A stretch of DNA of 64,000 nt from Phallusia mammillata (Eukaryota > Chordata > Ascidiacea > Phlebobranchia > Ascidiidae), in NCBI GenBank assembly GCA_003260075.1, contig QLIY01000020.1, forward strand, positions 62,001-126,000. The letters are read 5' to 3'. Positions 25,013 to 38,900 of the stretch are shown in pieces. Positions within the stretch are counted from its first letter, which is position 1, and each line of letters begins with the position of its first letter. Under the pieces are notes generated by a model that saw nothing but the letters and a program-made list of their open reading frames with translations, made no database searches and was not told the DNA's origin. Made by a program: the position numbers and the translations under genes.

Positions 25013-28000
25013 AATACCCATAGGAGTTTTATGCATGTCCATAGCCATTACAAGAAGGGTTTAAGTTAAACTGACAGGTGGTGTTTAGGGTTGGTTTGAA
25101 TCCTGAGATTATAACTGGTGTTGGTGGACCAAATTTTTTTAGGCTCCAAAGCACCAAATTATCGTGCAAATATCCCTGATGTAGTGTTTGCCAAATTGGG
25201 GTGTGCGCCACAAAAAGGGCAATTTAAATTTTGAGTAGAGCAATTGATGTCTTGCTCACAACGTTACTGGTAATCTGTCATTTTTATTAATGGTACATGG
25301 TTTAAACCATTTTATGTGAAAAAGCTGAAAAAATGCTGACATTTCTACAATAATTTGACATATATATCACCACATCGGTAACTTTAGGATTTTTAGGTTG
25401 GGTTTGCACTGATCCAGTTGGGAAAAACTGTCTTGGTGGTTATACAATTTGCTTGTACATAAGAGCTCAGGAAAACGACTTTTTGCTATTTTCACATTCA
25501 TTCACTGCCCAACTTCTATATAAAAAGGAATATTAGGTTGTAGCAAGGGTTGGTCTAAACTTGCTATACTTAAATGCCAGATATCTAGCGTTACAGGTGA
25601 TATATAAATGTGGTGTAATTTGTGATGACTATGTATTTCATGGCTGATCCATTGCGTTAACACATGCAATTGTATGCTAGTATTACAGATTGGAATATCC
25701 CACTGTTTCAAGTTAAAATTCAGATAAATCTAATTAATGTTATTTCCACTGCACAATGAATATTAAGTTTAACTTCAAAGTTACATTAAGAATAATAGTA
25801 CAACCATATAAAATCCTCTAGTGTGTATTCTTTTGTAAGAGCATATACAGCTTTTATTTTACATTGTTTCAAAAACTATAATAAAAAACATAAATACAGT
25901 AAACCTAGGTTAATCAGGATCTTCGCCCAAATAGGACAAAACGTGGAAGTACTAACGATTTGTAATGCGGTAAGCCTTAACTATTGGTTACTTCACATAA
26001 TTGCCTAATCTGGACAATTTTGTGGTCCAAACGGGCCCGGATTAACCAAGGTTAACTGTACCAAACTTATAGACAGTATATATACAACGTGCAAGTAAAA
26101 TGTATATGTTCATCCACTGCTTTACGATCTTGTGCAATCAAACCCCAAAGATTTTATCCTTTTTTGTAGTGTAAGAATTCGCCATATTGTGCGCTGTATA
26201 AACGCCGACATTTTTCCCATGCGCTATTCATATACCTTGGCTGCACGTTTTACTGTTTCAGAGAAATTTAACATCGTTGCCTACTTAGTACCGCTGAAGA
26301 TTAAAGGTTGTTGCTGCTTTTTTGAGCTATAATAAGTTGCGTTGTTTTTATCGTTTTTTTTTGTTTGGATTTTATAGAAAAACGTTGTGTATGATAATGT
26401 TTGTTAACACAGTCCGAAGTTTCAACTAGCTGCAATGGTTTTTTGAAAAATTCCGGCCAAAACTGCTCTGGCAGTTTTCATACAATCAATCAATCAATTT
26501 AATTTTGACCAGGATTTTAAAAAGCTGCCTCGTTTTCCGGGAAAATGAACCTAAAGTAGTGTTGAACACATCCTTGGGTGGCAGGAATTCATTAAACCAA
26601 ATGTTTAAATTATTTTGTCGCCTTCAAACAAGTTTAAGAACACTGTGTTAACAAACATGCATTTGTCGCAATTTAATAACTTGTTTAGGGCTGTTTAATA
26701 CCAGTTATGAACTCTAACCCGTTTCGTAAATAACTACCAGTTTTTAACAAAATCTTTGGAAAAATTCCACTTTAAAATGTTACTTTGGCATTTTAGTTTT
26801 CCTCTGGAAGTTTAAGTTTAATGATGGTTTTCAAGCACAGATATCGTTAAATGACTGCCATATGCAAGGGCATTTTGTGCTTTACGCGCTTCCATACGTT
26901 TGACTTAGCACCGCTCTACTCTTTTATAGCTTTTGTTTTACCAAGTGGTTTATTTTGTGTTCAAAGCACGTACTACATATTAAGCTTCACACATACCATT
27001 TTGCCTGTTTGCCTATTTCTTCCTTTTCGTGCCTTTAAACCACGGTTCTTTAAAAAACTGTTTTATCACATTTCATCTAAAACGTGTCAACAAGTTTACC
27101 TACTAAGTACAAGTTTAGCAAAGTTATAATAAGCATAATTTGAATGTTGTTTTTACATTACCATTTGCCCGTTTTTACGCATTGTTTTTGCTGGTTACCT
27201 TTTCCCTGTCATGCATTTGTCTAAAAGTACAAATTTCATGACAGTTGCAAGTTAACGGACGCTGCCGAAATAACGGAAACATATAATCGTGTTTTTGGTG
27301 GACAAATCCAGAAAAAAAATCACCAATATACTTACTTCTAACAAAAAAAAATACCAAATCTTTTTCGGGTTCTGCAGTTGCCTAATGTTTTTTGTGTAGT
27401 TATTTTTAGGAGTGCGTATTACATTACAGATTAGTTACTAAGAGTGTCGTTCATTATTTCGTGCAATGTATATGAGTCCGCCCCTGATTTTTGTTTTGCC
27501 GCAATTGGATTTGGTAGAAGACTGGAGGTTTTTGTGTGTTTTTGCGTAGAAAATTTGTTTGCTGTTTTACGGGTGACAAATAAAGTTTATGGCCGCACTG
27601 TGTTGTATGCTTTATATCAGTGGTTGAGTTGAGTTATTTCGCTTGGCAAAAGCATATAGCGTCAAAATGGCACTGAACCATCACCAAGCCGGAAATAGTG
27701 AGCCGCGAAATAGTGAATGGCTCAATTGGTGGATCATGACGAAACGCGCTGCAGATACACCGTATTATGAAGTATGTGCTATGTCAAAGCTATGTTAAGG
27801 GTAGTGATTTTCGAAAATTTTAGCCAAACAACTGCTTAATGATTCATTTTTTTTCTCGACCACTTTACAGTTTTCTACTCCTACAGGCTTAATAAACAAG
27901 AGTAAGCTAAATTTCGGTTTAATTTGCAACTGTTTCAGACAAGGGTTCCAACTCTTATTGCTTTCGACGACCGCCTAGTCTAGTGTGACTAGACGTAATG

Positions 28001-28963
28001 ATGGACCACACTTAACGTAGAATTACTGGTCTTGGTTTGTTAATAAATCGTAACTTACAACAGCCAATAAAATTATATGCCATGTAACTTTTTTAACAAA
28101 GCGTCGTACGAAAGAAGGCGACACATCGAGATTAAACCAAAGCGAAATGTGGAAAGGCAACGCAGGCACCACATAAAAAAATACGCGGGAATAGTACGTT
28201 ATAAGCATCAAATATTATGATAACATTTTAGATTAGTATTGTTTTTTAGGTGACCAGCCAATTGGTGGTTAGCCACTTTTCATCTTACCATGCTGCAAAA
28301 ATGTTAATATATGGTTTTGTCAAAAAGGCAACACAGATATGTCAAGTCTCACATCATTTCAAGACACAGTAACTGCATAATTTAGCCCCACAAAAAACAA
28401 GTAAAAGACATCATCGGCCTGACCCTTGCTTTTATTTGTTCCATATAGTTTGGTGACAGAAACCGTAATGATAGCGGGCAAATGCCTTTGATGATACTGG
28501 GCTCAGGTATACCAACCAGTCACAAGTGGGGTTATGTCTGAGTTTATTTTAAAATGCATGATTTGGTTAGAAAAATACTTGAAAATGCTTGATAATTTTC
28601 TGGGTGGTTGATGTAGACTATGAGTAAAAACAGTGTAAATCTATTGGAAGTGCTAACAGTTAACAAAATCTAAAACAGCAAAATGATCCAACTTATTACA
28701 AAACGTGTCACCTGATTAAATGTCTCCAACCTTCTGAAATCAACAAATAAATCCTCAATAAAGGAGTCAATCTTTGAACAAAATAAATGATTGTTTCTCG
28801 TCATTCGTCCAAGCTCAACACTCAAATGTCGTCGAGTTTTTCATCCGTACGAAAAACTCATTTAAGAGGGCGCGCATGTTGCTTTTTGTCCACCGTTGAA
28901 ACTCAATCCTGAGGCTGATACGGTTTCAATCACAACAGTGCAAGTGAACAGATAGCAGGCAAG
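25013..28963. other. Intergenic region after SLC41A
   Basis: Holds the 3' end of the SLC41A transcript, the small TA-flanked MITE at 25895 and a dispersed-repeat copy near 27625-27780. Open frames of 60-92 codons (for example 26851-27129) have no family resemblance or splice context. Confidence 0.5.
25895..26060. mobile_element. Small TA-flanked MITE (mariner type)
   Basis: TACAGTAAACCTAGGTTAAT and ATTAACCAAGGTTAACTGTA are inverted ends of a 166-bp element beginning and ending in TA. A degraded relative with GTAAACCGTGGTTAACCAGG lies near 56794. Confidence 0.7.
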
Positions 28964-30165
28964 TCAAGTTATTCTTGTGATAGACGGCGGTCGCAACACA
29001 GCGTCAAGTAACTTGGCAGTGTCTTTGTATGGGACGTTATTGCGTATCACGTGATCCACAACTGCCGGCGAAGACACAAATCGTCGACCGTGCTGAAAAC
29101 GCCGCATGGTAGCAGCAAAGTCTTCGCTGCAAGGGGCAGCTAATGCTGGTAAATAAAGAACCCGTCTTCTTGGCAAGTTTTGTCGCTTTTGTGCTGGGTG
29201 AAGTACGTTTAATTTGCCCAACAGTACTTGGCGAGCTTTTTCCAATGCTGTTATATAATCAATCGCTAAAGTATTTTGACTATTAGCTCTTGCGACAATT
29301 TCTGTCTGGTCATTTAGCGTTTTTCTGGCTCCTGCTGCCTTGCGAGAAAGAACTTTGTCAGTTATCTTAGATCGTTTAAAAGTCGGATTAGTCAGAACTG
29401 CAACAGGTTCCATTTTCTTCGTGCGGATGGTCCGACGTCCGTAGGCCTGCGATGTTCCAAGCTTCGCTTTTAACTTATGTGTATCCGAAATTGATGCAAC
29501 GCGATTGGCCGAAATTGATGCAACGCGATTGGTGGGGGGGGGGCTGTGTATCCGAAATTGATGCAACGCGATTGGTCGAAACTGGTGCAACGTGATTGGT
29601 CGAAATTGTTAGATCATTATTGGCATGTTTATCGTCTTGTTTGTCATACCGCCTGTGACCTTTACAATCCATGTTTCCATGTAAAACTGATGAAATAATT
29701 TCCACAATTTCAGTTTTCACTTTTTGCGCTTCGTCAACGTCTTCTATTGGCGGCAAATTTAGATTCGCGTGGGGGGGGGGTACGAGTCTTTTCTGACACA
29801 GCCTTTGACCAGCTCGATCGATGAATTCCAACAGCTGGCAAAACTGATTTGGTGTTAGGCAGAGAAAATCTAACTTTGCGGCTGCTTGGGGATTGGTGAA
29901 AATTCATGGAAGTAAAAAACTCAGCATCTTTAGGTCGGCTGTTCTTGAAAATAAAGTCATACTCTTCGTGTTCTAGGATTTTGTCAACATAATGTGCCTT
30001 GTTGCTGCTGGATTCATTTGCTTTTATTGGTGTCAGTCTTTGAGGTTTTCTTTGTTTGGGAGACCTGTTTACATTTTGCTGGTTGGGTTCCGGAAAATGT
30101 GCCTTCAGTTCACGAAAAGCTAGTGGCTCAGAATAGCTGCTGAAGCGTGGTCTTGTAAGCGCCAT
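28964..30165 (-). CDS. Unrecognised basic single-exon protein, frame broken by two poly-G runs
   Basis: One open frame runs from the ATG at 30165 (MALTRPRFSSYSEP) to the G run at 29771-29780. It continues in another frame (LNLPPIEDVDEAQK) to the G run at 29534-29543, and again (HKLKAKLGTSQAYGRR) to the stop at 28964. If both runs are filler, the product has roughly 390 residues. It is rich in Lys, Arg and Ser, with no signal peptide or membrane segment. The middle contains an 8-residue repeat, NRVASISA or close to it. The C-terminal part has an amphipathic stretch (IDYITALEKARQVLLGKL) and a compact end (YKDTAKLLDAVLRPPS). I do not recognise a family. Long open frames on both sides of each run argue for one real gene, which could equally be the large exon of a spliced gene. 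Confidence 0.55.
29481..29612. repeat. 24-bp tandem repeat encoding an 8-residue unit
   Basis: GAAATTGATGCAACGCGATT and close variants recur every 24 bp, at least five times, interrupted by the ten-G junction at 29534-29543. On the minus strand the unit keeps frame and encodes RVASISAN-like repeats. Copy number is unreliable because the junction itself duplicates sequence. Confidence 0.7.
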
Positions 30166-32972
30166 AGTGTTCACGCGTTTGGGTTGCAAGTATATTTTAC
30201 GTTTACAGCTTCAAACTTTTAGAGTCCTGTCGAACCAAAATGAATACTTTACGTTAACACTTTCACTTACAAAAAAGTATATTCTTGTAAACACTTTATC
30301 ACAACATTATAAAATGCCATCGCTTGTCTAATGTATGCAAACACTTCAGATACCACGTCTTTAGAATTTCGTTGGTTGCAACTGTTATTGCTACCTGAAT
30401 GAATTTCAAATCAACCTGAAATATATACGTGGCTTGCTTCTTCCAATTTATTCAATTGTACTTCTTTACAGGTAAGAAAAACAGTACTGTAAAGTTTTGC
30501 TACCGTGATTCATGTTGGAAGTAACATGGAGTAAAAAAGGGCGGTTCATTCCACTGGCTGTCGTGTAATAAAGGCGCAATTTGTTACATGCTTCCTCATT
30601 CAGCCGTTTATTATGGACACAAAAATAACCTAAGACTTTGAGAACGGATCAAAGCCCAGTGATGTGTCGTCACAATCGACTGTACACAAGTCGAACATGT
30701 CACAAAACCTATTATGCCTCTGGTGTAAATGAACACAAACGCCCCGAAACCGCCCATCAGCGTCAAGCATACCATGAGAAACTGTACACAAGCATGGGAA
30801 TTCTAAAATCTCAAATTATCGTAGCACCTGAAACTAAAGCTATCCGACTGCTTCCAAAATACACATGAACATGCTGTACATTTCCGCAGCTTGCCAGGTG
30901 TTTAAGAATCAATACTGTTTTCTGGGATGTAGAAAAAGATTGCACACACAAATTAAAATCTTCAGCTAGCCTTGCGGAGGTCGTATTGATCGTGTTATGT
31001 CATTTTGATTGACGGCTCTGTAAATATGGGCTATACAGAACGGTCGAAGAAATTAAACAACATATGGCATCGAACACAGCACTCATTTCCTTTCTATCTG
31101 CTTGGCGTCTTTTGCTTTTGCTTGATTTGGATTTACAACGGCATAAAATCTATTTTTTATAGATTGTGTTAGATACATCAATTACGTTTGGGGACTAGAA
31201 ATATATTTGAATAACTAACTGCAGATTGCAAAATTTTTTTCTTAACAGTTCAAACTTGCCTGAAAATGCTTTTAAATGAGTAATAAATCATCCAGCCTCG
31301 GAGAAATAGCCTACTACATGTCGGGGCTTGTTGTGGGAATGCTGGTAACTGTTTACGATTATCAAGGCGTAAACATGAAAAGACAACACAAAAACATCAA
31401 ATGTCCGCCTTTGTTATCAAATACGAACAGTTATAGCGCGAAGTAATTAGATCACTTTGATATTCGTACAATAGAAAAACACAGACTAGTGACGAGATTA
31501 CAACTTCCGATGTCTGAAATAAAGACGTACTAAAATCTTCCAAAAATACATCATGAAACTTTGTCTTTGACACAAAAAGACGTGGCATTTACATAGGCCT
31601 TACAAGTGTATCCTTACCTTCGGACGTTCCTACACTGTGATTTAATTAAATTCCTTTTCGCAAACCCTTTTCCGTGTACAAAAATTGTACACAGAAGTAA
31701 AACTTTTAACAAATAGCCTACCCAAGAAACATTTTTATTAAACTCTTTTGTTTACTGCTAACAAAACTTGTTTATTAAACATTCTTTTAAACGCAGAAAT
31801 TTCAAAGTTTAACGTCAATGATAAGTTATATCCGCTTTTGTCCAAAAATAGTGAGTAGAATTGTATTGCTCTGAAAATGCCCTTCCTTGACTGGTAGATT
31901 CCACTTGAATGTCACAATGCCCATTGTCACCCGTCCAACAGATTAAATCATTGCCACAATAATAGCATCAAGGAGATTTTATATCACTTTTCAGTACATT
32001 ATAATTGAGTACCAGAGGTCGAACGGCCGATGCCACTTCACAACACTTATGTGCGATGATCTATGAACTGGTCTCTGCATTCCACAACTTAATGGTCTTG
32101 CGGAAAACACTTGTGGCCTAATATTTAAACACATATTATACCAGAATGCAGGTATTATTTGCTGTTACAGTAACAAATAGTTTTTTAGTTTTTCTTGATT
32201 GCCTGTTATGCACTGCAATGCAAAGAACGTACAAAGTTTTGCTACCTATCGAGCTTTTAAATTACTGTACCAAAGAAGTTCTTTCTTTTTCATAGTCTTC
32301 ACAGCAAAAACCATACTTGAACTAAAACGTTAATTTTGGTGACCGATTTAAAATATGCAGGTCTTCCTGCGTTTGCAGAATACACTGCATAGTTGAATAC
32401 GATAAAACACACCTTGTGCAGCAGTTTTTTGTGTAGCGTACATGCATACTTGTGCAAAAAGTGTATTTAATACAAAGCAAACTAAAAACTGTGCAACATT
32501 TCAGTGTGAAATAAACGTAACAAAAATACATCTTTACCGGGTGAAAAACGGAAAAATAAAGTCACCAAAACACAGTGATTGTATACAACACACGTAAAGC
32601 ATAGTGCATTTGTCAAAATAAAATCAAGAAGCTAGGGTTATAATTTACGAAAATTAAGTAAGGGCATCAACTGGTTTCAATGTTTGTTTTACCTCCAGAA
32701 ATGCAATTACTCAACGCAACCAAGCTAGGGTATTTGCCAAATACTATTTGGTATTTAACTTAACAAAGATTTTTGCATTCGACCCATTAAAACCTTACAG
32801 ATATGCCTAAAATGTATTTATTAAATGTTTATTTGTCTTTTAAATAAAAAGAAACTATTGAGTGTTGTGATTCAACGGAACTCTTACGTAGCTTGACATA
32901 GGACTAACGCAACCTACGGCTATGTTGACCCTCAAGGATAAAAACAAATACACAAACCATATGAATGAACAC
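30166..32972. other. Region without a supported gene
   Basis: I see no exon with convincing splice sites, and no inverted repeats. A 76-codon frame at 30638-30868 (+) is rich in His, Tyr and Thr but has no recognisable family. The 3' UTR of the EVC-like gene probably occupies the part next to 32972. Confidence 0.45.
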
Positions 32973-35900
32973 CTATGCATTTGCATGCGCAACTCGTTTC
33001 AGAAAACTACGACCTTTACGTCCTCTACTGGGCACGTTACCAACGTCAGGAGCCCAGGTGACCTCGTCTGACCTTGAGGTTGGCCTTCCGATAGCTCTAG
33101 CTGCACGTTTGGGCCAAAGCCGTGCAAATTCTTGCGGCCATGTATTTAGTTCGGGTTCATTTGCAAATGCTGCAAAAGTGAAATAAAAGGATGAAAAATC
33201 GTCTACTACAGTAGTTGGAAATCAGGCACATGTAGGAATTAGTTGAAGCATTCACAGCACAACCCTACTTAACAAGTTTGGTTTCAGAATGTTAAAGGTA
33301 AAGTTATGCACAAAGAACTGTTGTTGATGATAGGCAGTATGATTTTAGGAAAAGGTCATAAAAGGGTAAAACTATGTTCACTAAACTTGAGTAAGAACGA
33401 CATACTGTTCTCACCTGCAACTAAGCCGTTGCGAACGCTTTTAAGAAATTGTTGTTTGGTCAAGTTTCCAGCTACAGCAATCTTTGTCATCAACCCCTTG
33501 TCCAATTTCTGAAAAAACGTATCGTGAGAAAATTCTGTTCGTTAAACTGTGTAGATTAATTTAATTTTCAGCAACCGTTTTAGAGTTGTTAGTTGGGCCG
33601 GGCTTAACGGGTCGAGTTAGGACTTGATTCGGGCCTAAATTCAAATTCTGTGTCCAAATTTTTTTGAAAAAAAAACGGGGGGGGGGGAACCCCTTGTCCA
33701 ATTTCTGAAAAAACGTATCATGAGAAAATTCTGTTCGTTGAACTGTGCGGTTTAATTCATTTTCAGCAACCGTTTTAGAGTTGTTAGTCGGGCCGGGCTT
33801 AACGGGTCGAGTTAGGGCTTGATTCGGGCCTAAATTCAAATTCTGTGTCCAATTTAAAAAAAACAAAACGACTGGTTGCTGAACTTTACCGAATGCCTAA
33901 CTGTCCAAAAACGTTCCAAAAACGATTTCGGGTTTCGGCTCGAATTTCGGGCCTCTTACAACTCTGAATCGTATTGCTGCAATAATACCTTTGCAATAAA
34001 TATCAAACAATGTCACATACATGTATGGTTATGCTTTGATTGCTGTTTCGTATTAATGCTTATGATGAGACCTTAGCAGCAAGTAAGGGTGGGCAAATAT
34101 GCGTTTAAAAAAGGTGGAAACGTATCCCATAAGTGGTCAAACCTGTAGTTCGGAGTTTAATGATTGGTTGAATGCAAGACGCTGAAAGTAAACGTGTGTG
34201 GCAGTTTCAACTTCGTTGTCAGATTCGAGATTCTCAATTTTTCTTTGGTTTCTTACTTGTTCCAATAATCTACAATAAATTCACATTAGAAAAGGACAAA
34301 CCTGTACACAACTAAATCAACTTTAATAACGCAGCAACTCAAACGAAGATTTTGGTACCTATATGTAACATGAACAAGCTGTTTGTGCTTAATTACATAG
34401 ACTAAATAATAAAGGATTATTATTGTTTTATTTATTGCACTAACTAGTATTTTTTAAGCACCATCATTTGTCCACAACTGAACGGTTGGCAACGTCTGTC
34501 GAGGCAACGTTAAATCCGGCAAATCCAAGATCATAATGCCACACAGCTATTCGGTTGTATAGTACCACAGTTTGCCTGGCAGCAAACTTTACGTGATTGC
34601 GAGTTTTGGCTAAATTAACTGCGCAGTTTTGCCTCGATTTCAGTCAAAACAAAGTTAAACCAGTGGTTTTCAACTCGTTTCAGGCCATGGGCCACCAGTT
34701 CAATAAATAAATGTCGTGGATCTTGCCATTGTTAAGTAGGGATAAAGAAAGAATCAACGACAAGCAGATGTGCTTGAAAGAATTTCGATCAAACAACAGT
34801 CAGCTAACAATAAGTGGCCAACAACTTTTCGTACTAAACATCAAACAAATTGTATGCAACTATTTCCAGTTTATCACCAAATATAAATAACGTCCTGTAG
34901 ACCACGCACCCAAAAGTTATCATGGACCACTATGGTCCATGGACTACCAGTTAAGAACCACTGGTCAAACGGACGATTCGTTGCATCACTAGTTTCAAGC
35001 TTACTCAATATAGCAGGGGTGTCCAACTGGAAACACTGACGTGCCAATTTTGGTTTTTAAATATACTCGCGTGCCAACGTTTCGTATTTTTTGTAAACAC
35101 GGGATATGGGGGGGGGGCCATCACTAGTTTCAAGCTTACTCAGTATAGCAGGGGTGTCCAACTGGAAACACTGACGTGCCATTTTTGGTTTTGAATATAC
35201 TCGCGTGCCAACGTTTCGTATTTTTTGTAAACACGGGATATGGGGGGGGGGGTACCACAGTTTGCCTAATGCAGCAAACTTTACGTGATTGCGAGTTTTG
35301 ACTACATTAACTGGGCAGTTTTACCTCGATTTCAGTCAGAACAAAGTTAAACTAGTGGTCCTCAACTCGTTTCAGGCCATGGACCACCAGTTCAATAAAT
35401 AAATGTAAAAGACCTTGCCATTGTTAAGTAGGGATAAAGAAAGAATCCACAACAAGCAGATGTGCTTGAAAGAATTTCGAATAGTGATATCAAACAACAG
35501 TCAGCTAACAATAAGTGGCCAACAACTTTTCGTACTAAACATTAAACAAAATGTATGCAACTATTTCCAGTTTATCACCAAATATAAATAACGTCCTGTA
35601 GACCACGCACCCAAAAGTTATCATGGACCACTATGGTCCATGGACTACCAGTTAAGAACCACTGGTCAAACGGACGATTCGTTGCATCACTAGTTTCAAG
35701 CTTACTCAATATAGCAGGGGTGTCCAACTGGAAACACTGACGTGCCAATTTTGGTTTTTAAATATACTCGCGTGCCAACGTTTCGTATTTTTTGTAAACA
35801 CGGGATATTTTACCGGGTAATTTTGGGCGCTTCCGACGCATTCAAATCTTCACTATTGTTTGTAGCCCAGTTCTTCACGGGTAGGATACTATTATTACCC

Positions 35901-38900
35901 TCAGCCCGTTTTCCAAGACTAAACAGAAGCTTGTCTAATCTTGCTAACTTATTAACGATTCGCGCCTATTCCGAATGTTCGGCCAAACCTTACAAAGACT
36001 CGCCAAGGAAAAATCTTATGACATGTGCAACTAAACTTGTTTGTGAAACCCAGAAAAAAGACAAAAAGTTGGTGGGGGGGGGGTATAGAACCTTACAAAG
36101 ACTCGCCAAGGAAAAATCTTATGACAAATGCAACTAAACTTGTTTGTGAAACCCAGAAAAAAGACAAAAAGTTGGTTGGGTTAGAAATGATAAAGTTTAC
36201 CATTTGAATGCTGGAAAAAGCTCGAGTGCCACATTTAAATGGTCTGCGTGCCACATATGGCACGCGTGCCACGTGTTGGACACCCCTGCAGTATAGTGTG
36301 TGCTATCTTACACTGTTGAACAGGTTTAAATATATGAGTACGCGATTGTTTAACGTTTCATTATATGGCGTCAGTCCTCTGAAATGTTTGTTTTCGGCCA
36401 AGCAAAGTTCGCACCTGTCCAGGACTTCAGAAATTGTGAAGTTTGAAGGACTCTGTGGTCTTGCTTCTAGAAGTTTCGCTTCTTTTTTCTGAAGTTTCAT
36501 CACTTTCAGTTGCTGTGCCGAGTTCAGGCGTTCCTTGGACAGCTGCAAAATTGTTAAAAAGCACACATTTTAAAGTTTTCTAGTTAACACAGTGCAAATG
36601 AAAATAAGCTTATCCGGGGTTTGTTAGTTGTCGTAAAGCAGATGATTACGGCTTATGTGCGTAAATGGTACAACCGCTTATTTCTCAAAAAAATCTTAAA
36701 AAATTAGAAAACTACACGTCTGAATTTTTGTGCAGCAAGACTGAAAATATCTGAAATGCAGAAAATATGCATGTTCCCCGAAACACGTATAGTCGTTTAT
36801 GCGCGCATGGCGTAAAAGCTTTAGCAAGTTTGGGATGTTGTATTATTATTTTAGCAACCGTTTTATTGAGTTTTCGCGCACTTACTTACAAAGAGCAGGG
36901 GCAACTTCTACAAAAATTTATTCAATTTAAACAATTAAATCTACATACGATCAGCAACGAATAAATTCAGTATAAAACCATAAACTGACACGTCGTAAAG
37001 TTAAAAAATAACGTCACAGGATTATATGACGTCATAATGCTACGTCATTCGCAGAAACGGATCAATATTGTTGAATACATTGATGTTGTATGACATATTT
37101 TCCCACGAGCAACTCTACCAGACGACCCGGACATTTCTTAATATACATTAAGACAATGTCACCCAATACGATGAACGTCTTGTTTTCGCAACGTTTACCT
37201 GTAACTGAATATCGTGTGACTGACGTAGGTTCCGCTCAATCGCGCTGACGTCACGACGATGTTCGGCCACCAAATTCTCCAATTGATCTTGGTCGAGTTT
37301 TCCTGAGCGCAGCAAAGTTCCAGAAACTTCTCCCTAAAAAACAATATTTATAACATCCAAAACTGTTGCTAACTTGTATAATATTTCCTTATTCAAACAG
37401 ATTAAAATAAACGAGTTCCCAATAAACAAACACGAAACATATACAAAGCAAATAACAAAACACAAAACCATATACAAAGCCAGATCCATTAGAGGCGTTA
37501 TACTAAATCAGCCGGTCACCATGGATTCCCATATGGCAAAGCGTAGGATAGAAAAATCTAGCTTGCCATGGGAGACGAACCAATGACAGCAGTCTTTCCA
37601 AATTTGCTACACAGGTTTAGTGGCGAAGCCGTCGAAAGTCGAATCACAAGTACCGTTGCCTGCGTTGTATGCTGCACATGTCAGGTTCGTAGCAGGGGAT
37701 CGCACGATTGATCAGTATCAGTTAAGATGAACATAGATTTATACCTGGGATCTGCCCTGAAGTGCCTATGTAGATAGCAATCACGGCATATACATGGTAT
37801 TTAGCGCAAGGGGGTCACATAGGTCAACCCAACAACAGTGAAACTAAACAGGCTAATTAAGAGATCAGCCAACATCTGCAATATCAGTCAAGCCTTGAAA
37901 TCTATTGCAAATAAATGAAAACAAGGTAAATCAATTGAACACTGTTAACACGAAGTTAACACTGTTTATATTGAACAAGTTTCAAAACGCAGTAATTTGT
38001 ATTTATTCCGGTATTATAGTACCTTAATGCTTTTTAATATTTGGTTTTCACGTCTTTCTTCTTCCTCCAATGTGACCAAGTTTGCTACCAGTCTCTTTGC
38101 AGCGACACCACATACGAAAAAAATCTGTGGCCAACAATAAGTACAAAATTTTTAACTTTTTTTATTGTGAGCATGCAAAAGTTGCAGTGCGTTTCTTCAA
38201 ATTGAACAAAACCTGACCTGTTGTTTAAGCCAGTCGCCGAACATTAACGTTCCAACTGCTCGATATAAGTCAGCAAACTTGTCAAAGTGCTCTTCTCGCA
38301 TTTCTCCAAGGCGTTGAGCCTAAAAATAAAAAGCAAATGTTTCATTAGGATACGATAGTTGTTTTTAGCGTGGAAAATTGCACTGAAAATTGGCCATTTT
38401 CTGTATAACTGTGAGTCGTTGACCAAAAATACTCCAGAGGCAATATGAAATGCTTGAACAAATGTCAGTTTTGACGTTTTAAACGGCAGACATTTTACCA
38501 TGCATTGGTCGCCTCTAGCAAGCAAGTTCTCACTGCTTCTGCACATACAAGTTACAAGAGCATTCTGTAGAACATAAAGGGTCATACTGATAAACGCCTA
38601 TAATTCATGTACAGATTATGTTTAATTTTAATTTAAGCCCAACATACAATAATTTAGGAGTTTTCATGTAGTACATGTGCAATTGTGCAAGCGCATAGTC
38701 TACTCTAAATAGGGTACTAACTATTAACACTATATACGTATCCCACGATATATTGCAGTTTTAAACAACTATTACCAAGTTTCTGACGTCTTCGTCTGTT
38801 TTTAGCTGCTGTTCACCGCGTACAAGGGATATAGCTCGAAGCTGACGTTCCGTAAGTTCGCGGTCAAGAAAACGAAATACTTGAACGCGAATCACGTCCA

